Of a stretch of 64,000 nt of DNA, positions 26,068 to 35,083 are shown in pieces. Origin of the DNA: DATKDF01 sp963752045. GTDB lineage: Bacteria; Acidobacteriota; Vicinamibacteria; Vicinamibacterales; SCN-69-37. The stretch's first letter is position 1; every line of letters starts with the position of its first letter. A program made the translations under genes and the position numbers. The stretch covers positions 62,001 to 126,000 of the forward strand of contig CAVVWN010000007.1 of NCBI GenBank assembly GCA_963752045.1, given 5' to 3'. The notes beneath the pieces are model-generated. The model did no database searches, had not been told where the DNA came from, and worked only from the letters and a program-made list of their open reading frames with translations.

Positions 26068-27222
26068 ATGCAGGTGCGCTTCCCGGCTGTCGCCCTGGCT
26101 CTTCTCATCGCCGTGCCGAGCGGCCCGGCACAGCAGTCCACCGCACCGGACGCGGCGGCCGTCTTTGCAGATGACTTCGAAGGCGGCCTTGATCGCTGGC
26201 AGATCCTCGGTCGCGACGGCGTATCGCTGCTCGAGACAGACGACCGCGCACACGGGAGCGTGCTCGCGCTCACGCCGAACGGCGACGACGTGGCGGCATT
26301 GATTCGGGGCTCTGACGCATGGTCCGGCGTTCGGGTCGAAGGCGAGATGCTCGTGCCCACCGGCGACCACAGTTATCTGGGGCTGCTCTACAACCACACG
26401 GTCCGCGGCGCGCGGCGCGACTTCGGTCTCGTCTACGTCAAGGGCAACGGCAGCTACCTGCAGCTCAATCCGCACCGCGACCTGAACGTGTCGCGGCTCG
26501 TCTACCCGGAATTCCACGTGCCGCTCGCCGGGACGTCGGCCGTAGAGATCGGCAAGTGGCAGCGCTTCGCGTTCGAAGTACGCGGGCCGGCCGTGCACGT
26601 CTACGTCGGCGGCACCACCATGCCTCAACTGACGTTCGACACGTTCGAATTCGATCGGGGCGCCATCGGGTTCCAGCCGCGGTCGGTCGGGGGGCCCATC
26701 TGGGTCGACAACGTCCGCGTCGAACGACTCGACCGGCTGTCGTATGAGGGCCCTCCGATTCCGAATGCCGCCTACGCGCCGGCCGACCTCCTGACCGACT
26801 GGCAGGTAGCGGGTCCCTTCGAACAGGCAGACGACGCGGCTGCCGGGCGTCCCGACACACAGTCCATCCGCTGGTCGCCTGCCCCGGTCGACTGGCGCGG
26901 CGCGGTCATCACGGCCCGCGTGGTCGATTTTCACGGGCCGCGACGCGTGGCCTACTTCCGCGCGTCGATGACCGCCGATGCGGCAGGCCCGGCCGCGCTC
27001 GAGATCAGCTCGGCCGACGATACGGCGCTCTGGGTGAACGGGAGGTTTCTGGGCTTCCAGGCAAGGCAGGAAGCCGCCTGGTTCGACTTCCGGGACAATC
27101 CTGAGCACGCCGGCCGGACGATTCCCATCGAGCTCCGGGCCGGGCGAAACGACATCGTGCTGCGCGTCATCGGTGGCGTCTACGCGTCGGGCGGGTTCTT
27201 CGCGAGCCTGGTGAAACGGTAG
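26068..27222 (+). CDS. secreted protein with LamG-like and galactose-binding-like domains
   Basis: 384 residues from ATG 26068 with a signal peptide ending near GPAQQ. Residues about 30-210 form a jelly-roll domain of the LamG/DUF1080 type (FADDFEGGLDRWQILG ... GPIWVDNVRVERL). Residues about 225-384 look like a carbohydrate-binding or PA14-like module, with the phrase SADDTALWVNGRFLGFQ typical of galactose-binding domains in glycosidases. No catalytic residues are apparent. Probably binds polysaccharide in the envelope or outside. The following gene has a similar jelly-roll. Confidence 0.65.
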   Translation: MQVRFPAVALALLIAVPSGPAQQSTAPDAAAVFADDFEGGLDRWQILGRDGVSLLETDDRAHGSVLALTPNGDDVAALIRGSDAWSGVRVEGEMLVPTGDHSYLGLLYNHTVRGARRDFGLVYVKGNGSYLQLNPHRDLNVSRLVYPEFHVPLAGTSAVEIGKWQRFAFEVRGPAVHVYVGGTTMPQLTFDTFEFDRGAIGFQPRSVGGPIWVDNVRVERLDRLSYEGPPIPNAAYAPADLLTDWQVAGPFEQADDAAAGRPDTQSIRWSPAPVDWRGAVITARVVDFHGPRRVAYFRASMTADAAGPAALEISSADDTALWVNGRFLGFQARQEAAWFDFRDNPEHAGRTIPIELRAGRNDIVLRVIGGVYASGGFFASLVKR

Positions 27223-27264
27223 AGCCGTTTTCGAAACCGCTTTCGTTCCGAAGAGGAGGACATC

Positions 27265-27933
27265 GTGCACGAGACATCGTCACTTCTAACCGGCCTCGCG
27301 CTTGCCGCTCTCGCGGCTGCCTGGCCCTCGACGGCGCCGCGCTCGCAGGATCTGCTCGCGATCGACCGGCTCGAAGCCATCGACGCCGGCCTCGACACGG
27401 CCCGCTACATGGGCCGCGACGCCATCCACCTCACCGAAACGAAAGAGCGCGGTGGCGGGATCGCGCTCGTGAAGGACATCATGTTCGGCGACGGATCGAT
27501 CGAGGTGGATGTCGCCGGCCGCCGCGGGCCTCTGGCCGTGCCCGATGACCGCGGCTTCATCGGCATCGCCTTCCGCACCCGGCCGGGCGCCGCCGCCTAC
27601 GAGTGCATCTACCTGCGCCCCGACAACGGCCGGGCGTCCGAGCAGGTTCGGCGCAACCACTCGACCCAGTACATCGCGTATCCAGACTTCGGGTTCGCGC
27701 GCATGCGGCAGGAGGCGCCCGAGAAGTACGAGTCCTACGTGGACCTGGAGTACGGCGCCTGGACGCGCATGCGCATCGACGTGTCCGGACGGACCGCGCG
27801 CCTGTTCGTTCACGACGCCCCGCAGCCGGCGCTCGTCGTGAGCGATCTGAAGCTCGGGACGGAGGCCGGCGGCGTGGCCCTCTGGATCGGCGCCGGCACC
27901 GACGGCTACTTCTCGAACCTGCGCGTGCGCTGA
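27265..27933 (+). CDS. secreted LamG/DUF1080-like protein
   Basis: 222 residues from GTG 27265, which has AGGAGG eight bases upstream. A signal peptide is followed by a single jelly-roll domain: FGDGSIEVDVAGRR, FIGIAFRTRPGAAAYECIYL, WTRMRIDVSGRTARLFV, VALWIGAGTDGYFSNLRV. The pattern is that of concanavalin-like carbohydrate-binding domains. It lies 42 bases after the previous gene, with which it may form an operon. No enzyme active site seen. Confidence 0.7.
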   Translation: MHETSSLLTGLALAALAAAWPSTAPRSQDLLAIDRLEAIDAGLDTARYMGRDAIHLTETKERGGGIALVKDIMFGDGSIEVDVAGRRGPLAVPDDRGFIGIAFRTRPGAAAYECIYLRPDNGRASEQVRRNHSTQYIAYPDFGFARMRQEAPEKYESYVDLEYGAWTRMRIDVSGRTARLFVHDAPQPALVVSDLKLGTEAGGVALWIGAGTDGYFSNLRVR

Positions 27934-27955
27934 GGCGCTCGCGTCGGGCGCGGGC

Positions 27956-28843
27956 TCAGCGCAGGTGCGTGTTGAAGAACTCCACCGTGCGCTGCCAGGC
28001 GAGCTTGGCGGCGGCCTCGTCGTAGCGTGGCGTCGTGTCGTTGTGAAAGCCGTGCTGCGTGTTCTCGTAGATGTACGCCGCGTACGTCTTGCCGTTGGCC
28101 TTGAGGGCCTCTTCGTAGGCCGGCCAGCCGCTGTTGACGCCCTGGTCGTTCGCCGCATAGTGCAGCAGCAGCGGGGCCTGAATCTTCGGGACGTCGGCGG
28201 CATTGGCCTGACGTCCGTAGAAAGGCACGGCCGCCCCCAGATCGGGCATGCGAACGGCAAGCTGATTGCAGATGCCGCCACCGAAACAGAAGCCCACGAC
28301 GCCCACTTTACCTGACGACGATGGGTGCGTCTTGAGCCACTCGGCGGAGGCGACGAAGTCCTCGAACATCTTCGGACCGTCCACGGTCCGGAACGCCGTG
28401 CGGGCCGCGTCCTCGTCACCCGGGTAGCCGCCGACCGACGTCAGGCCATCCGGGGCAAACGCGATGAAGTCGAGCAGAGCCAGGCGCCGCGCCACGTCCT
28501 CGATGTAGGGATTCAGCCCGCGGTTCTCGTGCACGACGAGCACGGCGGGCACCTTCCCCGAGAGGTTGGCCGGGCGCGCGAAGTAGCCGCGAATGCTGCC
28601 GTTGCCAGCCGGCGACGCCACCGTTTCCCGGCTCGTGGCGAGCCGGGCGTCGTCGGTCGGCACCTGCTGCGCCCAGGCGAAGTTGGGACGCAGGCTTTCG
28701 AAGATCGCGACCGTGGTCAGCCCGCCGACGGCGAACTTGTTCGCGCGGTCGAAGAACTCCCGCCGCGAAATCCCGCCGTGCTGGTATTCCTGGAAGAGGT
28801 CGATGAGCTCCTGCGGATAGTCCGACGCCTTTTTTCGTTCCAT
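27956..28843 (-). CDS. dienelactone hydrolase family protein, Tat-exported
   Basis: 295 residues. The N-terminus has a twin-arginine signal (SRREFF, Arg27-Arg28) followed by a hydrophobic stretch, so it is probably exported folded. The alpha/beta hydrolase has the cysteine nucleophile C186 in GFCFGG, Asp233 in YAANDQGVN and His264 in NTQHGFHND, the Cys-Asp-His triad typical of dienelactone hydrolases. Family members open lactones, but many homologues act on other esters. It converges on the jelly-roll gene at 27265. Confidence 0.88.
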   Translation of the reverse strand: MERKKASDYPQELIDLFQEYQHGGISRREFFDRANKFAVGGLTTVAIFESLRPNFAWAQQVPTDDARLATSRETVASPAGNGSIRGYFARPANLSGKVPAVLVVHENRGLNPYIEDVARRLALLDFIAFAPDGLTSVGGYPGDEDAARTAFRTVDGPKMFEDFVASAEWLKTHPSSSGKVGVVGFCFGGGICNQLAVRMPDLGAAVPFYGRQANAADVPKIQAPLLLHYAANDQGVNSGWPAYEEALKANGKTYAAYIYENTQHGFHNDTTPRYDEAAAKLAWQRTVEFFNTHLR

Positions 28844-28894
28844 GGCCCGGATTCTACGCGCAGAACGCCGTCGCGTGCCACCCGAAAGGACCGC

Positions 28895-30187
28895 CTACTG
28901 GACCCTCGGCATGTTGGGCACGATGCGCACGGCGTTCTCGTAGTAGATCTTCTTCAGCACGTCGTCGGGAAGTCCCATGCCGTAGAGCTTCCAGAACGCG
29001 TGATAGTCGCGGTAGTAGTCGAAGTACTCGTCTTCGGTCTCGAACACGCGCCAGTAGTACGGGTATTCCTCGGGCTGGAAGGAGTCCTTGCCGAAGAGAA
29101 TCCGGTCCTGGTACTTCACGAAGAAATCATGGGCGGCGCGCGGCTGCCGGCCCAGGTCGTAGAGGATGGCGCCCACCTCGACGAGCACGTTCGGGAAGTC
29201 GTCGAGCAGCTTCGCCGCGCGCGCGAGGTCGTTGGCATGCCAGCCGAAGTGGGCCGCCACGAACGTCGTCTTCGGGTGCCGGCGATAAAGGTTGTTGCGC
29301 TCCGTCATGAGCTGTTCGAAGGCGACGTCGCCCGGCGCGTTGTTGCGGCGGCTCGGGAAGAGCGCCAGCTCGAGCCAGCGCTCGTTGTGCATGTCGAGCG
29401 GCTGGAAGAACTCAGGCGGCTCGGCCGTGTGAATGAGTGCGGGGATGCCGAGCCGGGCGCACGCCTCCCAGAACGGGTCGAGGTCGGGGTCGTCGATGCG
29501 CAGGCGCGATCCGTCGGCCTTGAGCGTCGAAAGGCCAAAGCCCTTGCCGACCTCCCCCACACCCACCGCGCCAGCCTTCACGTCCGCCTCGAGCTGGGCC
29601 ACGGCCCGGTCGGCCCATCCGGGACCGACGTCGCGCAGATTGACGCCGGTGAACACCCGGATGCGGTCCTTGTACGGACTGGCGGAGACGACCTCGAGGA
29701 TGCGCGTCAGCCGATCGCCCGACGAGCTGTCGGCGCTGATGAACACGCCAACGCCGATCGAATCGAGCGTGGCGACGAACTCTGCGAGCCGCTCGGGCGA
29801 CGTGAGGCTGCCGGCCGCGTGGCCGTGGACGTCCACGGCCGGGAACTTCGCCTTCGGCACGAGGTGCTCGGCGCTGACGAGCGTCGAGCGAGGCCGGTAG
29901 TCCACGATGCTCGGCGCCGGCACTTCAGGGGCCTGGCAGCTGCCCGGCCGGACTTCGGTCATGCCGGGCGGGCATTCTTCGCCGGGCTTGATGGGAACGC
30001 CGCCGCCAAAACCGCCGCGGCCTCCCTGCCGGCCCTGTCGTCCCTGTTCCTGGTCCGCGGCGGCTGCAACCGCCCCGGACAGGCCCGCCGCGGGCCCTTT
30101 CGGGCTCGCGCCCTGCGCACGAGGCGCAAGCGCGACGCCAAGGGCCAATCCGACGGCACACGTGAGAGCAAGGGTAAGGCGGCGCAC
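28895..30187 (-). CDS. amidohydrolase family protein, exported
   Basis: 430 residues from GTG 30187, chosen because GGGAGG lies four bases upstream and a signal peptide (RRLTLALTCAVGLALGVAL) follows at once. A glycine/glutamine-rich linker leads to an amidohydrolase-2 type TIM barrel with metal-binding-like residues: VDVHGHA, ALIHTAEP, VAAHFGW and LFGKDS. Substrate unknown; this branch includes decarboxylases and lactonases. The reading frame is open much further upstream, but that part overlaps the divergent barrel gene. Confidence 0.8.
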   Translation of the reverse strand: MRRLTLALTCAVGLALGVALAPRAQGASPKGPAAGLSGAVAAAADQEQGRQGRQGGRGGFGGGVPIKPGEECPPGMTEVRPGSCQAPEVPAPSIVDYRPRSTLVSAEHLVPKAKFPAVDVHGHAAGSLTSPERLAEFVATLDSIGVGVFISADSSSGDRLTRILEVVSASPYKDRIRVFTGVNLRDVGPGWADRAVAQLEADVKAGAVGVGEVGKGFGLSTLKADGSRLRIDDPDLDPFWEACARLGIPALIHTAEPPEFFQPLDMHNERWLELALFPSRRNNAPGDVAFEQLMTERNNLYRRHPKTTFVAAHFGWHANDLARAAKLLDDFPNVLVEVGAILYDLGRQPRAAHDFFVKYQDRILFGKDSFQPEEYPYYWRVFETEDEYFDYYRDYHAFWKLYGMGLPDDVLKKIYYENAVRIVPNMPRVQ

Positions 30188-30289
30188 AAGACCTCCCGGG
30201 TTAGGAACATCACATCCTACAACGTGCCCGCGACCGGCGGCATCCTGGGCTATGCTGGCCCGGGCCGTCTGGCCCGAAAGGACGCCAGC

Positions 30290-30973
30290 ATGACGACACT
30301 GAGGCCCTTCGTCCGCACGACGACTCTCCTGCTTCCGCTCCTCCTCGCCGGCGCCCTGCCCGCGTCGGCCCAGATGACGGGCGGATTCGCGCGCGAGAGC
30401 GTGTACGTCGGCGTGGCAGGCCTGTTCGACTTCACGCTCGACGGCGTGAGCTTCGACGGCAACACGTACTACGAAGCCGAGACGACCAAGGAGATCTTCA
30501 TCCTGCCCCAGCTCGACAAGCGGGACCTCGTCAGGTATGTCGTCGGCTTTCGCGCGCGGCCGTTCTCGCTCGAGTTCAGCTACGACCGCACGCGGCACGA
30601 CGCGACGTTTGCCGACCTTACCGGCGAGGCGCTGGTCGAAGCCGTCAACATCGACGCGAAGTTCTTCGCGCTGACGAGCGGCCGCATCCAGCCGCACGGC
30701 GTCATCGGCATCTCGTTCCCGTGGCTGACCGTCAAGGACGGCAGCGTGCTCGACGAAGCCCAGGGCGACGCCACGTTCCGCGGCGAGGGGCTCAACCTCG
30801 AGGGCGGCGTCACCGTCTTTCCGCATCCGCGCGTGGGCGTGAGCGTGGGCTATTCGTACCGGATCTTCTGGTTCGACCGGGTGAAGGGCGTCGGCGACGA
30901 GTCATTCGAGCTCGACCCCCACTTCCGCGACACGGCCGGCAGCGTGATCGTGATGGGGTTCTTCACGTTCTAG
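30290..30973 (+). CDS. outer-membrane beta-barrel protein
   Basis: 227 residues from ATG 30290 with a signal peptide ending PASAQ. The mature part consists of alternating strands (YVGVAGLFDFTLDGV, RYVVGFRARPFSLEFSYDRT, VGVSVGYSYRIFWFD) and ends in phenylalanine (VMGFFTF), the usual outer-membrane barrel terminus. About eight to ten strands, so it is a small OmpW/OmpA-like barrel. No function can be assigned. Short divergent region (102 bases) shared with the amidohydrolase gene. Confidence 0.7.
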   Translation: MTTLRPFVRTTTLLLPLLLAGALPASAQMTGGFARESVYVGVAGLFDFTLDGVSFDGNTYYEAETTKEIFILPQLDKRDLVRYVVGFRARPFSLEFSYDRTRHDATFADLTGEALVEAVNIDAKFFALTSGRIQPHGVIGISFPWLTVKDGSVLDEAQGDATFRGEGLNLEGGVTVFPHPRVGVSVGYSYRIFWFDRVKGVGDESFELDPHFRDTAGSVIVMGFFTF

Positions 30974-31066
30974 ACGAGCGGGCGAACGCCCGTGCCGTGA
31001 CAGGTACGTGCCCCCAGCATGGCGGGCCTGGGCCTGAGCGGATATGCTCGCAAGACAGGCCCTTTG

Positions 31067-33037
31067 ATGACTTGGCTGTCTGCCGGACGAGCGGTGCGCG
31101 CTCATGCTCCGCCCGCCCTCGTTCTCACGCTGTTCGCGTGGATCGCTCTCGCGACCGCCTGGCTGGCCGACGACAGCTTCATCTCTCTCCGGCAAGTGCT
31201 CAACGCCATCGACGGCGAGGGATTCACCTGGAACTACGGCCAGCGGGTTCAGGCCTTCACCCACCCGGCCTGGGTCCTCCTTCTCACGGCCGCCGCGGCG
31301 GTCACCCGGGAGCTCTTCGTCACAACGATCGTGCTGTCGATCGCGCTCTCGCTCGCGTCGGTCGTCTGGGCGATGCGATACGGACTCAGCGCGCCGCCCG
31401 GGGCGGCGCGTCCGCTGCTGGTCTACGCGTTCCTGGTGGTGCTGGCCTTCTCGAAGGCGTTCACCGACTACATGACGTCCGGGCTCGAGAACGCGCTGTC
31501 GTTCTGCCTCGTCGGGTTTGCGCTCTGGCAGATGCGCCTGCTCCAGACCGACGCCAATGGCAGCCGCCGGCGGATGCTCGTCGTCGCGGCGCTCACGCTC
31601 GCCGTTCTCAACCGCCTCGACCTCGTCCTGCTCGTGGCGCCGCTTGCCGCCTGGACCTTGTCGGGCGCGCCCGCCCGGGCGGCGCTCAAGGCGGCGCTTC
31701 CCGGCGTGCTGCTCGTGGCAGCCTGGCTCGTCTTCGCGACCGTGTACTTCGGCTCGCCGCTTCCCAATACGTACTACGCCAAGCTTGCGGCCGGATACCC
31801 GGCCGGCGAGTTGCACGCGCGCGGCGGGGCGTACTTTTCGGCTACCCTCGCGCACGATCCCGTCACCGCCGTGCTCGTGCTGCTCGGCGTAGTCGCGGGC
31901 CTTTCGGCCGCAAGCTGGCTCAATCGTTCGCTCGCGCTCGGCATGCTGCTCTACGGCGCGTACATCTTCGCCATCGGCGGCGACTTCATGGAAGGGCGCT
32001 TCTTCGCCATCCTGGCCTACGCCGGCGTGTTCAATATCGTGTCACTCGACGAGCGCCGGACGCCGCTCGTCGTCCTCAAGGCGGCCACGTTCGTCGCGGC
32101 GGCCGCGGCAGTCACGATGGGCCCAAGCCCCATCCTGAGCGATCGTTCGTACCGAAACCTGGTGTTTACCGACGACATCGCCGACGAGCGAGGCGTCTGG
32201 TACGAGCGGTTCGGCCTGCTTTCACCAGGCCGTGACTGGCCGCAGCCGGGCGTGCGGCCGAGCGGCCCACCCGTCGCGTACCAGGCCACGTGCGCCGGCG
32301 TCGACCCGCTCGTCCACCGCGATGTGCTGTGGATCGACATCTGCGCGCTCGGCGATCCCCTCCTCGCGCGTCTGCCCGCGATCCGGTCCCGGGACTGGAG
32401 GATCGGGCACCCGTTCCGCAAGGTCCCGACCGACTACGGAGACGTCCTCACCGGCCGTGTCGCCGGCCTGCACGATTCAGACCTCGAGGAACTGTTCGAC
32501 GACGTGCAGCTTGTCACGACTGGCACCCTCTGGAGCGTCGATCGCGCCCGAGCGATCGTGCGATTGAACCTCGGACCCGCGTACGGCTTCGACCACGAGC
32601 ACTACGCGGATCCCCATGCGGTCATTCCAGCAAGCTCGGCCGCGACCGAGGTGGAGTACGAACGGTTCAATCAGGAGCGGGCCGCCGACGGCGCCGAGTG
32701 GCTGCGCCCGGTCGTCGAAGGCGTCGTCTGGCCCCAGCCGAATGCGGCGACGATGTTCTCGGCGACCTTGTCGATCCACCTGCGGACGCCGCTGTCCGCG
32801 CGGTTCCTGTCGATTTCCGTGGACGGAAACGACGCCTATCGTCTCGTCGTCAACGACGGCGAGCTCGACGTGCGAATCGACCCGTCGCCGCACGCTGGCC
32901 CCTGGGACGGGCTGGTCAACCACCACATCGAGCTCTCCGGGCGTAGACTCATCAGGGTCATCCGGATCGAGGCGGTCGCCGGTGACGGCTACTACGCCGT
33001 CGGCCACCTGCTGCTCGAAGCCGGCGAGGAACGCTGA
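31067..33037 (+). CDS. polytopic membrane glycosyltransferase (AftB/GT-C-like)
   Basis: About 656 residues from ATG 31067. The N-terminal half has some nine membrane helices; the first periplasmic loop reads WLADDSFISLRQVLNAIDGE followed by GQRVQAFTHPAWVLLLT. The DD motif in the first loop and the phrase G-x-RVQ-A-F-T-x-P resemble GT-C enzymes of the AftB type, which transfer a sugar from a polyprenyl-phosphate carrier on the outside of the membrane. The C-terminal third is a soluble external domain. An in-frame ATG at 31019 would add 16 residues; neither start has a strong ribosome site. Acceptor unknown. Confidence 0.7.
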   Translation: MTWLSAGRAVRAHAPPALVLTLFAWIALATAWLADDSFISLRQVLNAIDGEGFTWNYGQRVQAFTHPAWVLLLTAAAAVTRELFVTTIVLSIALSLASVVWAMRYGLSAPPGAARPLLVYAFLVVLAFSKAFTDYMTSGLENALSFCLVGFALWQMRLLQTDANGSRRRMLVVAALTLAVLNRLDLVLLVAPLAAWTLSGAPARAALKAALPGVLLVAAWLVFATVYFGSPLPNTYYAKLAAGYPAGELHARGGAYFSATLAHDPVTAVLVLLGVVAGLSAASWLNRSLALGMLLYGAYIFAIGGDFMEGRFFAILAYAGVFNIVSLDERRTPLVVLKAATFVAAAAAVTMGPSPILSDRSYRNLVFTDDIADERGVWYERFGLLSPGRDWPQPGVRPSGPPVAYQATCAGVDPLVHRDVLWIDICALGDPLLARLPAIRSRDWRIGHPFRKVPTDYGDVLTGRVAGLHDSDLEELFDDVQLVTTGTLWSVDRARAIVRLNLGPAYGFDHEHYADPHAVIPASSAATEVEYERFNQERAADGAEWLRPVVEGVVWPQPNAATMFSATLSIHLRTPLSARFLSISVDGNDAYRLVVNDGELDVRIDPSPHAGPWDGLVNHHIELSGRRLIRVIRIEAVAGDGYYAVGHLLLEAGEER

Positions 33038-33059
33038 ACGCGGCAGCTCCGCATGTTCG

Positions 33060-33995
33060 CTACCAGGTCAGGGTGACGCTGCCGTCACCGGTGCTGCCTC
33101 CGCCCGTCGTCAGCGTGCCACCACCGGCCGCATAGCTCGAGCCGCCACCGCCGCCACCGGCTGAACGCGTTGTCGATCCGCCGCCGCCGGCGCCGCCGCC
33201 ACCGAAGTAGCCGCCGCCACCGCCACCGCCGGACGCGGGACCAGAGCCGCCAACGCCGCCGGTCGCTGAAGTGCCGGCCACTCCGTCGAACGCGAGCGAT
33301 CCGAGTCCACCGGATCCGCCCGCCACCTGCGTCCCGCCGCCGCCACCAGTCCCGGCCGGCGAGCTTGCGCCGTCCGTTCCGATCTGCCCCGAGGCACCGC
33401 CCCCGTCGCCACCGGCGCCTCCGGCCGCGGACTGGTCGGCGGCCGCGGCGCCGCCCCCACCGCCGCCGCCGGCGACGATCACCAGAGTGCTGTTTCTGCT
33501 GACGGTCGACGCGCCGCCTCCGCCGCCGCCGCCGAAGAAGCTCGTCGTGTCACTCGCCCCGCCGCCACCGACTCCACCTGCGCCGTCCGTTCCGCTGCCG
33601 CCGTTCCCGCCGACGCCCCCGACCGTGACGGTCAGCGTGTCACCTGGCGCAACCGTGATGGTGCCGGTCACGGCGCCGCCTCGACCGCCTGCGCCGCCCG
33701 AGAGCGGTGCCGGGTTGTGGCCGCTGCCGCCGCCGGCGCCAGACGCGACGACCTGAATCGCGGTCACACCGGCGGGCACGATGAACTGGGACGGGCCCGG
33801 CGTCGTGAAGGACGCCGTACCCGACACACTCGACTGGGCATGAAGGGGCACCGCAACGCTCTCGACGACGGGTTTGACCCAGCGTTCCGGAAGCACTTCG
33901 GCGACGGCAATCGTGCCGCCGCTCGTCACCAGGGCCTTGAGGACCTGACGGCGCGACGCACCGGTAGCGTTACTATTCCCTTCCCTGTGGCTCAT
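33060..33995 (-). CDS. glycine-rich exported protein
   Basis: 311 residues from ATG 33995. The N-terminus has a twin-arginine-like start (ASRRQVLKAL) and a hydrophobic stretch. After residue about 75 (FIVPAGVTAIQVVASGAGGG) the protein is an extreme glycine-rich repeat with runs of G broken by A, S, T and D, similar in style to plant-like GRP or PE-PGRS low-complexity proteins. Base composition follows from GGC/GGT codons. It probably forms an extended surface structure. The proline-rich frames on the other strand are shadows. It converges with the glycosyltransferase gene with 22 bases between. Confidence 0.65.
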   Translation of the reverse strand: MSHREGNSNATGASRRQVLKALVTSGGTIAVAEVLPERWVKPVVESVAVPLHAQSSVSGTASFTTPGPSQFIVPAGVTAIQVVASGAGGGSGHNPAPLSGGAGGRGGAVTGTITVAPGDTLTVTVGGVGGNGGSGTDGAGGVGGGGASDTTSFFGGGGGGGASTVSRNSTLVIVAGGGGGGGAAAADQSAAGGAGGDGGGASGQIGTDGASSPAGTGGGGGTQVAGGSGGLGSLAFDGVAGTSATGGVGGSGPASGGGGGGGYFGGGGAGGGGSTTRSAGGGGGGSSYAAGGGTLTTGGGSTGDGSVTLTW

Positions 33996-34045
33996 GATCT
34001 GCTCCTGATGGGGATCTATCGTGATGGGATCTGTCGTGAAAGAGT

Positions 34046-35056
34046 CTACCCCAACGGGTCCGGCAGAACGCCGTTGTGCGTGATCGCCACCGGCCGAATC
34101 GCTCCCCGATCGTCGAACGTCATCTCGTCGATGCAGACGACGCGCTGGTTGCGATCGGTCCGGCCAAGCGGACGCCGATGATAGACGATGTACCAGCGCC
34201 CCGAGCGCGGCGACTGCACGACGGAGTGATGGCCGGCGCCGGTGGCCACGTTCGGGTCCTGCCGCAGGATTCTCGCGGCGCGCTCGAACGGCCCAAGCGG
34301 CGAGTCGGCCACCGCGTAGGCGACCGCATAGTTCGGTCCCGTCCAGCCGCCCTCCGACCACATGAAATAGTAGCGGCCGTCCTTGACGAACATCCACGAT
34401 CCCTCGACGTACCCCGAGGGCGTGATCTCGCGGAAGGTCGTGCCATCCGGAAAAGGCACGAACCCGGTGAAGTCCGTATTCAGCCGCGCGATGTTGCAGT
34501 GACGCCAGCCGCCGTAGATCAGGAAATGGCTGCCGTCACCATCGGTGAAGACGAACGCGTCGATCGGCTGCGCGCCGTTGTGAAACCGATCCACGAGCGG
34601 CTTGCCGAGATAGTCCGCAAACGGGCCCGACGGCGTGCGCGCGCGGGCCACGCCGATGCCGCCGAGCTCGCCGTCGTTCTGAATGTCGTTGGCGGCGAAG
34701 AACAGGTAGTACCAGCCGTCCTTGTGCACGATCGTCGGGGCCCAGAGCGCGCGCCGGAGCCAGGTGACCGATGCAGCCTCGAGCACGCGCGGATGCCGCG
34801 TCCAGGTGACCAGGTCCGGTGAGGAGAACGCGTCGAGGAACAACTGGTCGTCGTACGGCGCCGAATACGTCGGGTAGATCCAGTAGGTGTTCTCGAAGAT
34901 GCGGATCTCGGGATCCGCGTACCAGCCGGCGAAGACCGGATTGGCCGCGGGCACGAAGGCGCCGGCCGCTTCGGGGCGTCCGCGCCAGGGCCGTGCACCG
35001 GCGCACGCGCAGGCAACGACGCGGTGTCCGAACTCCCGACGCGAGATGGCGTGCAT
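34046..35056 (-). CDS. glycoside hydrolase family 43-like, Tat-exported
   Basis: 336 residues with a twin-arginine signal (SRREFGHRVVACACAG). The five-bladed propeller of GH43 is visible with its three acids: Asp in GWYADPEIRIFEN (base), Asp in QPIDAFVFTD (pKa modulator) and Glu in GYVEGSWMFVKDG (acid). The family cleaves arabinan or xylan side chains. It lies 27 bases downstream of the FadL-like gene and is likely co-transcribed with it. There is a start/stop gap of 50 bases to the glycine-rich gene. Confidence 0.85.
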   Translation of the reverse strand: MHAISRREFGHRVVACACAGARPWRGRPEAAGAFVPAANPVFAGWYADPEIRIFENTYWIYPTYSAPYDDQLFLDAFSSPDLVTWTRHPRVLEAASVTWLRRALWAPTIVHKDGWYYLFFAANDIQNDGELGGIGVARARTPSGPFADYLGKPLVDRFHNGAQPIDAFVFTDGDGSHFLIYGGWRHCNIARLNTDFTGFVPFPDGTTFREITPSGYVEGSWMFVKDGRYYFMWSEGGWTGPNYAVAYAVADSPLGPFERAARILRQDPNVATGAGHHSVVQSPRSGRWYIVYHRRPLGRTDRNQRVVCIDEMTFDDRGAIRPVAITHNGVLPDPLG

Positions 35057-35083
35057 GGCGCCGACGCTCCTCGACGAACCGCT

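Noticed and set aside
33170..33756. Proline- and arginine-rich frames opposite the glycine-rich gene
   Set aside because: Simple consequence of GGC/GGT glycine repeats read on the other strand.
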